Positions 15,849 to 23,683 of a stretch of 30,594 bases of DNA are shown here, one piece after another; position 1 is the stretch's first letter; each line of letters begins with the position of its first letter. Origin of the DNA: Bacteroidota bacterium (GTDB taxonomy: Bacteria; Bacteroidota; Bacteroidia; Bacteroidales; VadinHA17); NCBI GenBank assembly GCA_030628785.1, contig DAOVQI010000001.1:1-30594 (forward strand), read 5' to 3'. The notes beneath the pieces were generated by a model that worked only from the letters and a program-made list of their open reading frames with translations, did not search any database and was not told the DNA's origin. The translations under genes and the position numbers were made by a program.

Positions 15849-17376
15849 TCAAAAAAAAGCAAAATTATTATCCATTATCATTATTGGGGTACTGGCTTAT
15901 ATGTTTATGCCAGAATTAGTGAGAGCTAAGGGAATTACAAAGATATATGTAGTATTCACCTCATCTGGTTTGCAAGGCGAAGCTAGAACTTACCAAATAT
16001 ATCATCCCGATGCAAAAATAATGTCGAATGAAGAAATATTGGGAGCATTGAAAGAAAGATGCCAAGGTGTTGAATTTATTGTTGCGGATACAAGAGATCA
16101 AAGAAAGGTTATTGAAAAAATAAAAGAAGAAAAGGAAAGTTTGGATGGAGTACTTTTCTTCGGTCGTCCGCCATATGAATTAGCATCAATCGGACTACCT
16201 ATAGTAGCTGTCCATCCTCTTTGGGGACAATGGCAACATCCTTTTTTTTATTATATTAAAGGGAAAAAGCTTTTAGCATCTGTTTTGCCTGTAATACCTG
16301 ATGTAGATGAAACTATCTATGCATCTCGGCTGGAAGATATAGCAGGAAAAATTAAGTTGATTCAGGGTATATCAAAAATGAAGGGTTTGAGAGTATTGGT
16401 AGTTACAGATAATCCTGTTCTAGGTGACTATGAACCATCATATTTACAAACTGGACCAACCAAAGAAGACAGAAAAGAATATGAGAAAGTTTATCTTAAT
16501 AATTTAGAAGAGATATTTGGGACAGAACTTGTAACCATACCACAAAAAGAATTATTTGGAAGAATAAATAAGGTTGACCAAAAAGAAGCTGAAAAAATTG
16601 CAAAAAAATGGATTAATGAAGCTGAAGGGATAAAGGGTACCAATAAAGAACAGATAGTAAGGTCGGCCAAACTTTACTTATCTATGAAAGAATTGATGGC
16701 GAAATATAATACTCAGGCAATAACAACGGAAGGGTATTGTCATTTCCAGCCAAGAGGAGAGGGTTGTGGAAACTTAGAAGGATATCCTGATGGTATTCCA
16801 TCGCAAGGTTTACCATCTGCTCAATTTTTTTCAGATGGTATTGTGGCTACTTCTGAAACTCTAATAGATGCACTAATTATTCAGCAGCTTGTTTTATACA
16901 CTACAGGCAAAGCTGGATTTTGTGGAGATTTTATGATAGACCCACCCACTGAAACAGTTACTATTGGTCATTGTGAATTCTCGCTTAAACTTAACCCTTA
17001 CAGTGATGAGGGAAAACTTCCTTATATTATAAGAAATTTACCACTGGTTGAAGAAAATAAAGGTGGTGCTTGTGTACAAGTAAATTTACCAATAGGTAAG
17101 AAAGTTACAGTAGCTATAATAAACATGCATCAGAAAAAAATACATGTTTTTACAGGAAAAACCGTTAATGGCGAGAATTATTTCAAACACTGGGTGGATG
17201 TAATATGCAGGTCAAAATTGATAATTAAAACCAATGCAAAAGCAATAGCTGAAAATGATGATAGCGAAACATTCGGTAATCATCGGGTAGCATTTTATGG
17301 TGATCTTAGACAAATGTTTAAGGATTTGGGCACTTTGATTGGATTTGAAGTAGTTGAGGTAGATATATCGGATTAA
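15841..17376 (+). CDS. Exported L-fucose/L-arabinose isomerase-like protein
   Basis: The 511-residue protein starts with a basic hydrophobic segment (KLLSIIIIGVLAYMFMPELV) that looks like a signal peptide or anchor. The rest resembles the isomerase fold shared by L-fucose and L-arabinose isomerases: an N-terminal Rossmann-like part (residues about 35-200), then a C-terminal half with FSDGIVATSETLIDALI, AGFCGDFMIDPPTETVTIGH, GGACVQVNLP and TFGNHRVAFYGD. Isomerases are normally cytoplasmic, so an exported relative probably does something else, such as sugar binding or a different sugar reaction. The gene is markedly AT-rich and Lys(AAA)-rich compared with the flanking glycan genes and has a strong ribosome binding site, which together suggest transfer. 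A weak hairpin follows at 17411-17436. Confidence 0.65.
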   Translation: MINQKKAKLLSIIIIGVLAYMFMPELVRAKGITKIYVVFTSSGLQGEARTYQIYHPDAKIMSNEEILGALKERCQGVEFIVADTRDQRKVIEKIKEEKESLDGVLFFGRPPYELASIGLPIVAVHPLWGQWQHPFFYYIKGKKLLASVLPVIPDVDETIYASRLEDIAGKIKLIQGISKMKGLRVLVVTDNPVLGDYEPSYLQTGPTKEDRKEYEKVYLNNLEEIFGTELVTIPQKELFGRINKVDQKEAEKIAKKWINEAEGIKGTNKEQIVRSAKLYLSMKELMAKYNTQAITTEGYCHFQPRGEGCGNLEGYPDGIPSQGLPSAQFFSDGIVATSETLIDALIIQQLVLYTTGKAGFCGDFMIDPPTETVTIGHCEFSLKLNPYSDEGKLPYIIRNLPLVEENKGGACVQVNLPIGKKVTVAIINMHQKKIHVFTGKTVNGENYFKHWVDVICRSKLIIKTNAKAIAENDDSETFGNHRVAFYGDLRQMFKDLGTLIGFEVVEVDISD

Positions 17377-17410
17377 TTCCGATTCAAATATTTCAAATTA
17401 GATAATTAGG

Positions 17411-17440
17411 TTAGAAAAATAGGGATAGCTTTCTAATTTT
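17411..17440 (+). terminator. Possible weak terminator after the isomerase-like gene
   Basis: TTAGAAA (17411-17417) pairs with TTTCTAA (17430-17436) across a 12-base loop, followed by TTTT. It is AT-rich and therefore weak. Confidence 0.3.
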
Positions 17441-17453
17441 ATCAGGACAACAC

Positions 17454-17493
17454 TATTACCATGCTGTCGGTTGTTTCCAACCGACAGTTTTCA
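17454..17493 (+). repeat. 40-bp repeat copy B, with perfect 10-bp hairpin
   Basis: This is the same orientation and sequence as 2565-2604, with one difference. The hairpin stems are 17464-17473 and 17478-17487. The two copies enclose about 14.9 kb. See the findings for the island interpretation. Confidence 0.8.
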
Positions 17494-17494
17494 G

Positions 17495-17516
17495 TGTCAG
17501 GTGAAAACACCTGATA
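17495..17516. repeat. Second hairpin next to repeat copy B
   Basis: TGTCAGGTG (17495-17503) pairs with CACCTGATA (17508-17516), with one G-U pair, around AAAA. It starts two bases after repeat copy B and so forms a tandem hairpin pair, a layout typical of REP-like elements. Copy A at 2565 has no such partner. Confidence 0.55.
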
Positions 17517-17574
17517 TCATTAAAACAGATAAAAAAATATGTACATTTATCCTTATTTAATAAATTATTGGAAC

Positions 17575-18351
17575 ATGAAAGCAAAATATTTATTCCTTTT
17601 CCTCGTGTTGGTATCATGTAAACCAAAACAGCAACCAGCCGAAGAGGCACAATGGATTCAATTGTTCAACGGCAAGGATCTTACCGGTTGGGATATCAAA
17701 ATAGCCGGACATGAATTGAATGACAATTACAAGAACACCTTCCGTGTGGAAAACGGGATCCTCAAAGTTTGCTACGATGAATACGATCAGTTTGACAGCA
17801 AATTTGGTCACATTTTTTATAAGAAGAAATTTTCTTTTTACATCCTGAGAGTGGAATACCGGTTTGTTGGCGAACAAGTCCCTGACGCCCCAGGCTGGGC
17901 CATCAGAAACAACGGTGCCATGCTCCATTCCCAATCTGCTGAAAGCATGGGCATCGGTCAGAACTTTCCTGTCTCCATTGAAGCCCAACTACTTGGAGGA
18001 ACAGGTGAAGGAGAGCGTACTACTTCCAACTTATGTACGCCAGGAACTAATGTAGTTATGGATGGGAAACTCATCACACAACACTGCATCGGTTCCAGTT
18101 CAAAAACCTATCATGGAGACCAGTGGGTTACTGTTGAAATGATTGTCAAAGGAGACGAAGTGATCCATCATGTGATCGAAGGAGATACAGTATTGACATA
18201 TTCGAAACCCCAGATCGGGGGCGACCATTTCCCTGAAGGATTTCCATTACCGGAAGGAACTCCGCTAAAAGAAGGGTATATTGCCTTTCAGGCTGAAAGC
18301 CATCCTACTGAATTCCGGGTTATTGAATTGCTTGATCTAAGTAAAAAATAG
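17575..18351 (+). CDS. DUF1080 / 3-keto-disaccharide hydrolase domain lipoprotein
   Basis: I place the start at 17575, giving 258 residues and a clean lipoprotein signal (LVLVSC, Cys15); an ATG 36 bases upstream would spoil the signal peptide. The body is the 3-keto-disaccharide hydrolase fold (a jelly-roll related to laminarinases): WIQLFNGKDLTGWDIKI, FRVENGILKV, APGWAIRNNGAMLHSQS, SIEAQLLGG, and a final YIAFQAESHPTEFRVIELL. Some family members hydrolyse 3-keto-glycosides made by a dehydrogenase; many are uncharacterised. It is followed 13 bases later by the ROK kinase gene, probably in one transcript. Confidence 0.88.
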   Translation: MKAKYLFLFLVLVSCKPKQQPAEEAQWIQLFNGKDLTGWDIKIAGHELNDNYKNTFRVENGILKVCYDEYDQFDSKFGHIFYKKKFSFYILRVEYRFVGEQVPDAPGWAIRNNGAMLHSQSAESMGIGQNFPVSIEAQLLGGTGEGERTTSNLCTPGTNVVMDGKLITQHCIGSSSKTYHGDQWVTVEMIVKGDEVIHHVIEGDTVLTYSKPQIGGDHFPEGFPLPEGTPLKEGYIAFQAESHPTEFRVIELLDLSKK

Positions 18352-18364
18352 GATTCCGAACAGT

Positions 18365-19219
18365 ATGTCATTATATGCAGGACTTGATATAGGCGGCACA
18401 AAGTTTATTGCTGCATCGTCAGATAACACGGGAAAAATTATCAGAAGAACAAAAGCACCGACACCACTGGAACTTGAGGATGGGTTGAATTTACTGAACG
18501 ATATGATAACAGAAGTTTCAGAGGGTAAGAAATTGACCGGGATCGGGACAGCTATTGGAGGTCCGTTAGACTGGAAACAAGGAGTGGTTTCTCCCCTGCA
18601 CCAGCCAAAATGGCGCAATGTCCCGCTGAAAAAGCGTATGGAAAAACAATGGAACTGCCCTTTTTCCGTGGATGTAGACACCAATATTGCCGCTTTGGCA
18701 GAATATTATGTAAACGGTGAATCAAAGGGTAAATTACTGTATCTTACTATAAGCACAGGAATGGGAGGAGGCTTTATAGTCGACGGCAAAATCTACAGGG
18801 GTATGAATGGTGAACATCCTGAAGTTGGCCACCAATCGGTTAATTTTAAATGTTCAGATCCATCACTCGTCACGTGTGAATGTGGCGCAAAAGATTGCCT
18901 TGAAGCCCTGGTTTCAGGAAACGGAATACGGCGCATATATAATAAGCCGCCGGAAAAATTGAATGAAAATGAATGGGAAGAAGTGACTTATAATCTTGCA
19001 CAAGGGTTACGAAACCTGGCTACAATTTATCTGCCCGATGAAATAGTATTGGGAGGAGGAATTGCTCTTGGCAGGGGAAAGCCGCTTATAAGCGGCATAA
19101 AAAAAATCATGAAAAAAAATATCAAACTTGTACCTATACCCAATGTCAGATTTTCCGGTCTGGGATATGATACTGTATTGCTTGGAGCACTCTATGCTGC
19201 TAAATACGGAGTGCACTAA
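18365..19219 (+). CDS. ROK family sugar kinase
   Basis: The 284-residue protein has the ATP/phosphate motif DIGGTK (8-13), the catalytic aspartate in VDTNIAALAE (Asp105) and the zinc site formed by His156 (EVGHQ) and CECGAKDC (Cys171, Cys173, Cys178). These are the marks of ROK glucokinase or N-acetyl-sugar kinases. It should phosphorylate a hexose or hexosamine in the cytoplasm. The exact sugar cannot be told from sequence. It is somewhat shorter than many ROK kinases but complete, with a normal C-terminal LGALYAAKYG. The gene converges with the GH38 gene; only 48 bases separate the stops, and I see no strong terminator there. Confidence 0.9.
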   Translation: MSLYAGLDIGGTKFIAASSDNTGKIIRRTKAPTPLELEDGLNLLNDMITEVSEGKKLTGIGTAIGGPLDWKQGVVSPLHQPKWRNVPLKKRMEKQWNCPFSVDVDTNIAALAEYYVNGESKGKLLYLTISTGMGGGFIVDGKIYRGMNGEHPEVGHQSVNFKCSDPSLVTCECGAKDCLEALVSGNGIRRIYNKPPEKLNENEWEEVTYNLAQGLRNLATIYLPDEIVLGGGIALGRGKPLISGIKKIMKKNIKLVPIPNVRFSGLGYDTVLLGALYAAKYGVH

Positions 19220-19267
19220 AGATTCATTCGGTTCGACGGATTGAACGCAGGGAACCTGTAGGTGAAT

Positions 19268-22200
19268 TTATTCCAGGTCTATCCGGATAAACTTAATTTC
19301 CATTGGCTTAAAGTGTACCGTCGAAACGGGTGACGCCAGAACTCGTCCGGTGACATCCACAACTTGCAAGGGGAGAGTAACCCCTTCCCTGGTATGTTGT
19401 ATTGCCAGATCCGTAGCATTACCACCGATTTCACGCAGGTGCAGGATCAGGGCAGAGCCATTGTCGATTGGTTTTGCATTCACAAGAAGGATATTGTCTG
19501 CGGAAAAGTCAAGCACAGACCCCGATGATAATGGGTTTTTCTTTTTCCCTGCCGGCAGCACACGGGAAAGGAATGGTATCCTGTTTTCCCAACCGGTTTT
19601 TGTTGCATGATCAAGTCCGTTATTTTCCAGGGTAGTAAGGAAATATGTCCAGGTAAAGCTTCCCTGTTGATATGCATTGAAGTTAGTCGTCCAATAGTTA
19701 TTCATAGGCCAGCCGTATATATGTGTGGATTCCGGTTTGGCACCAGCCTCGTAGCGCCCGGTATTAATCCCTCCCAACTGCATTAAGGGTGCTTCATGAC
19801 TACCAAGGATTATCTGCATCCGGTCATTACGAACTGATACAAAGTTTTGTATAGTATTCCAGTCGTTGGATGATCCGGGGATCTGATCCACCCCTGCTTC
19901 GATTACACCTCCCTGCACATCACAAAAGATCTTACCATCTTCCAGTAGAAATGGAAAGGCAATATACACTCCCTCCGGGTCAGTCACCGGTTTTTTAAGA
20001 AGGGTATATTGCATTCCTATAAGAGGTTGGGAATGATACAACCTGATCTCAGCCGTAAAGCCTTGTGGCTCCCAACAACAATCCCCGATTTCTCCGGTAA
20101 AATGGACGGCATCATAGACCGGTCCCTGTATAAGGGCATCCATATATACTGTGTCAAGAGGGGACCGCTCATAATCGGTCAGAGTAAATGCTTCCATCTG
20201 ACCACGGTTGCCAAGCTGTTCATAAATAAATGCACCCATTTTCCATTCGGCTTTTGGGTCTGCCAGCTCCACCTGAAGGCGTTTGTCAAACAGGCTGGTT
20301 ATTGCTCCCTTTTCCGGATCTGCCTGTATCCGGTACCATTCGTTTTCAAGGACAGGAGCTTCTGTTTGATTAACTTCAAGAGGATTCACATAACCCTCCT
20401 GCAGTTCAATCCGGTAGTTCTTATATCCAAATGCCGGAACATTATCGACCCAGATACCCCAATAGGTACCATCACTCCTATGGCTAAATGCCTGAGCAGG
20501 TGTTTTATGTCCATTCTCATCAATAATCCTGAATTCCTGATCTTTAGGGAGTATCTGGTGATCGATGTAGGTAGTTATCAACCCGCTCCGCTTCCAATTT
20601 AACGTATTATACACGGCCAGTATTGGGACATCTGTTTTCGTAACTTTGTTTTGCAATTGTCCCATAACTTCTTCCCCAATTATCCGTGCCTTTTTAAACG
20701 CTTCCCAGGCATAGGATTCTTTCAGGCGTCGTTGTACCATGGTGCTTTCCCCATAGGGTTCACTCACACTCTCTGATGATCCGAAAGTATGTTCGTCATA
20801 AAACAGAAGAGCTGTGTTAACATCATTCACACGCCGGCTGAAACCATCGGGCACCCTTGCCCCCATTAAAGCAGCCATAGTCATCCCTCCCGTGTTTGCA
20901 ATCAGGTCAACATGGGCCTGACGTGTAGTAGCCAATTCCCGGGCTCCCGAACCAAATCCGTCAGTCCACCAGTCAGGCCAGGCACCCCGGTATACGGGAA
21001 GTTGATCTGCATACCGGTCATCGATCTCTTCAAAGAACTCCCGGGTAATAGCCGTTTTAAGTTTGGGCCATTCATATATTTCATTCCATTTTCTGATCAG
21101 GTCACTTGATATGGTCGATGGTGGAGAGTTATCAGTTTGATAACCTGAATACTGTATATGGATAATATCATAAGGGTATCCTTTCTTTTCCAATTCAGTA
21201 AGGTAATCCAGTAATTGACCTTCGAACCTGTTGAAATCACCTGAATGAATCCCAAACATATTTCCTGTCATATAATGCTCAGCCCTGAAAGCCAACATTC
21301 GACTTCCCGAAGGCGATTCCCACCAAAATGCTGTTGGCTTATCAAAGCAGATCAGGGCCCGGTGTCCATTGGTTCCCATATTGAGGTATTTCACCCCTGT
21401 TTCAGGAAAGAAATCGCTGAAACACCAGCCAATTCCATTCACATCATTCTGCATAGCTGTGGTAACAGGAATTCCGGCTTCTCTGAATCGTTTAAGAGGC
21501 CGTAGCGACGCAGCCAGGGTCTGCTCATCGGGTAGTTCATCAAAATTGAAATACATACCGGTAATCTCTATCCTGCCCTCATTGATCCGTTTCTTCAAAC
21601 GGTTTATCTGCTGCCGGGGCCGGCACTTCAGGTATTCATCCACCGGCCAGGAAGCTTCGCATGTCCAGCGAAACTTTGCTGCATCAGGGTAGTCATCCGT
21701 TTGATCACAATATTCCAACGCATAATCGATAAATCTCAGGTGTTCGGCAAGAATTTCAGTCTGAGGTCGCGTATATCCAATGTCCGTATGTGTGTGCTGA
21801 ACAAAATTAATTCTCCATAGACGGGGCGGCTGAACAGAAACCTTTTTTTCTGTATTGAGGTAACGGCTTTCTATTTGAAAGGTAAGTTCCCGGGGTTTGT
21901 CAACGGCGGGAATGGCTACCCTGAAAAACTGGTATCCAAACCGCAAATCAACCGTTCTCTCCAGTTTCCCGTTTATCATCAGCTTTCCACGGTCAGAGGG
22001 ACCAAAGTAATAAACGTTAACCCCTAAAACCTGGGTACGTCCGGATACTTCTTTGAGTATAGCAGGGTATGAATTTACTGATATTCCCGATTGCAGCGGA
22101 GTTGTAAAGATCATATACCAAGCCCGGCTGTTCGATGGACTACCTGTTACTCTGATAGACAGCGGTTTTCCAGGTGTAAGAAACTTCCCCGGTACATGAA

Positions 22201-22645
22201 GAAACATGAAACCAAACAGATCGCCTGCCCCATCAATTGTTTTGTTAACAAAAGATAATCTGATACCACCCGTACTCCTTACCTCCCATTGTTCCTTACG
22301 GGCTGTATAAAAAGATAATTTTTCCTGACCATCGATCTCCATTACCATTTTTACGTTTCCTAAATTACTACCTATACCGGCCAGCCATACAAATACCGCT
22401 TCTTTCTTCCTGAAATCTTGTGGGACAGTTTCTGTCGTCCAGACCATAGACTGTTTACCTTCCAGTGCCCGTACTAACAGGCTTTGATTTATCCCCGGAA
22501 TGGTGGAGTTATAATAAAAATCAGTTCCGGATATCTTCTCAGCGAAGCCTTGAAACAGGATCGTTTTCGGGGAAATCTCAACCTGTGCATTGGAGGGAAT
22601 CAAACAGGGATGAAAAAGCAAAACCAGGACTACTAATCTTTTCAT
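19268..22645 (-). CDS. GH38-like alpha-mannosidase family protein, exported
   Basis: This 1125-residue protein has a cleavable signal peptide (LVVLVLLFHPCLIPSNAQ). Residues about 25-270 are an N-terminal beta-rich region not typical of the core family. The catalytic domain then shows HTHTDIGYTRP (zinc ligands His286 and Asp288 by analogy), AMQNDVNGIGW (Asp401, the likely nucleophile) and YDEHTFGSSE (His619). These correspond to the H-x-D, nucleophile and last zinc ligand of GH38 alpha-mannosidases. Residues about 690-1125 are the C-terminal beta-sandwich part. The nucleophile context (NDVNG rather than the common DPFG) marks a divergent subgroup, so activity on alpha-mannosides is likely but not certain. 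It would act in the periplasm on glycans or glycoproteins. The gene stands alone on its strand. Confidence 0.85.
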   Translation of the reverse strand: MKRLVVLVLLFHPCLIPSNAQVEISPKTILFQGFAEKISGTDFYYNSTIPGINQSLLVRALEGKQSMVWTTETVPQDFRKKEAVFVWLAGIGSNLGNVKMVMEIDGQEKLSFYTARKEQWEVRSTGGIRLSFVNKTIDGAGDLFGFMFLHVPGKFLTPGKPLSIRVTGSPSNSRAWYMIFTTPLQSGISVNSYPAILKEVSGRTQVLGVNVYYFGPSDRGKLMINGKLERTVDLRFGYQFFRVAIPAVDKPRELTFQIESRYLNTEKKVSVQPPRLWRINFVQHTHTDIGYTRPQTEILAEHLRFIDYALEYCDQTDDYPDAAKFRWTCEASWPVDEYLKCRPRQQINRLKKRINEGRIEITGMYFNFDELPDEQTLAASLRPLKRFREAGIPVTTAMQNDVNGIGWCFSDFFPETGVKYLNMGTNGHRALICFDKPTAFWWESPSGSRMLAFRAEHYMTGNMFGIHSGDFNRFEGQLLDYLTELEKKGYPYDIIHIQYSGYQTDNSPPSTISSDLIRKWNEIYEWPKLKTAITREFFEEIDDRYADQLPVYRGAWPDWWTDGFGSGARELATTRQAHVDLIANTGGMTMAALMGARVPDGFSRRVNDVNTALLFYDEHTFGSSESVSEPYGESTMVQRRLKESYAWEAFKKARIIGEEVMGQLQNKVTKTDVPILAVYNTLNWKRSGLITTYIDHQILPKDQEFRIIDENGHKTPAQAFSHRSDGTYWGIWVDNVPAFGYKNYRIELQEGYVNPLEVNQTEAPVLENEWYRIQADPEKGAITSLFDKRLQVELADPKAEWKMGAFIYEQLGNRGQMEAFTLTDYERSPLDTVYMDALIQGPVYDAVHFTGEIGDCCWEPQGFTAEIRLYHSQPLIGMQYTLLKKPVTDPEGVYIAFPFLLEDGKIFCDVQGGVIEAGVDQIPGSSNDWNTIQNFVSVRNDRMQIILGSHEAPLMQLGGINTGRYEAGAKPESTHIYGWPMNNYWTTNFNAYQQGSFTWTYFLTTLENNGLDHATKTGWENRIPFLSRVLPAGKKKNPLSSGSVLDFSADNILLVNAKPIDNGSALILHLREIGGNATDLAIQHTREGVTLPLQVVDVTGRVLASPVSTVHFKPMEIKFIRIDLE

Positions 22646-22874
22646 AATAAATGAGTTATAAATTTAAATCATTGAATAAACAAGCCTTTTCAAGCTCCTC
22701 CAAATATAAGAACATAGCTTCGCAAATTTAAAAATATTCTAATTTTTTCACATAATTATTTATAACTAATCAGTCTTGTTATATTAGCATGTACAGCTTA
22801 TGATTGCGATTATTTTTTTGATTTTACTTTTTTTGCCAGTTACGTCTTTCCGAAAATCATCTGTTGGATCATAG

Positions 22875-22921
22875 CGCCGAAAGCAACGGCTTACCTTTGA
22901 TCAACTTTGGTAGTTTCGGCG
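22875..22921. repeat. 8-bp inverted repeat around a TACCTTTG element
   Basis: CGCCGAAA (22875-22882) and TTTCGGCG (22914-22921) enclose 31 bases containing TACCTTTG (22892-22899), which matches the Bacteroidota -7 element. Together with the terminator at 22956-22977 this could be a small transcription unit, or a regulated promoter. Confidence 0.4.
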
Positions 22922-22955
22922 TCGTTGTAAACTTTAAAAATTTTCTACAATAATG

Positions 22956-22977
22956 GAACCTCTCCGAGGTTCTTTTT
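22956..22977 (+). terminator. Intrinsic terminator in the gene-poor gap
   Basis: GAACCTC (22956-22962) pairs perfectly with GAGGTTC (22966-22972) around TCC, followed by TTTTT. No gene precedes it on the plus strand, so it probably ends a short RNA starting near 22905. Confidence 0.55.
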
Positions 22978-23107
22978 CAGGTAGTAAATTCCGGATTGTT
23001 TTTTACACGATCAAGGCAAGTAGATTGCTATACCTTATCAAACTGTCCATATCAATCAAGCACGGCAGCTTATTACTAAACCACCCATTAAAAATCGATG
23101 AACATAC

Positions 23108-23128
23108 TATGACCCTGGCAGGGTCATA
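23108..23128. repeat. Hairpin, TATGACCCT stem with GGC loop
   Basis: TATGACCCT (23108-23116) pairs perfectly with AGGGTCATA (23120-23128) around GGC. The shape (short perfect stem, three-base loop) is like the hairpins after the transposase at the start of the window. It is probably a REP-like unit. Confidence 0.55.
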
Positions 23129-23418
23129 TTATTGTAGAATAACGATACATAATAGACTACCGGTCCAACTACATAAGCTCAATCGGGAGAAATTGTTCCA
23201 TGGACCGGAAAAGAAAAGCCTTACTATTGCGTAACTTCTGCCAGTTATTAATAAGGGCACAAATTTGAATTATATCACGACAATACATATATATGGCATT
23301 GTCCTCTAAAAGAAAAGTTTTCTAAGGACAGCAATAATCTGATTAGTTACAATTATTTTAATGTGTTCACTAGCTCGCTAACGCTTGGTTATAATTATTC
23401 TGCTAATTTTGAATTCAG

Positions 23419-23455
23419 AGTCAAGGTTTGACTTTTAGTCAAGCCTTGACTAAAA
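23419..23455. repeat. Long hairpin / nested palindrome
   Basis: AGTCAAGGTTTGACT (23419-23433) pairs with 23437-23451 over 15 positions with one G-U pair and loop TTT. The second arm is itself a palindrome (TTTTAGTCAAG with CTTGACTAAAA, 23433-23455). Apart from these hairpins and one short frame, the gap 22646-23683 shows no gene. Confidence 0.5.
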
Positions 23456-23515
23456 CTTTAGCCCGACACGTTACCCTCAAAGTCCAACTTCAGTTCGGGC
23501 TCTGAGTGATACACT

Positions 23516-23632
23516 ATGGAGAAAATTACCGGAGAGTTGATCCATATCATTGTGGAATTTGAAGCCGACAAAGAAGCCGTGTTTGGATTTATCCTTCATA
23601 TTTTCTTACATTTGAATCAGGATTTGCCATAA
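23516..23632 (+). CDS. Short open frame, 38 residues, doubtful
   Basis: An ATG frame reads MEKITGELIHIIVEFEADKE and continues to a stop at 23632. It has ordinary amino-acid composition and ends 51 bases before the M1 peptidase start. I do not recognise it. It could be a gene fragment or chance; no ribosome binding site is seen. Confidence 0.2.
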   Translation: MEKITGELIHIIVEFEADKEAVFGFILHIFLHLNQDLP

Positions 23633-23683
23633 AAAAATTTCATACGTTTATTTATTTTTTTTAACTAAAAAATCATTTCTATC

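Noticed and set aside
17539..17574. Earlier ATG for the DUF1080 lipoprotein
   Set aside because: The extra 12 residues would bury the lipoprotein signal; starting at 17575 gives the standard short signal with Cys15.
22701..22726. Promoter for the GH38 gene (TATATTTG with TTTG upstream on the minus strand)
   Set aside because: The two elements are only 14 bases apart, too close for the usual spacing, so I did not list it as a feature.
22953..23234. 93-residue open frame in the gene-poor gap
   Set aside because: Its ATG lies at the foot of the terminator hairpin, it runs through another hairpin at 23108-23128, and the product resembles nothing I recognise.
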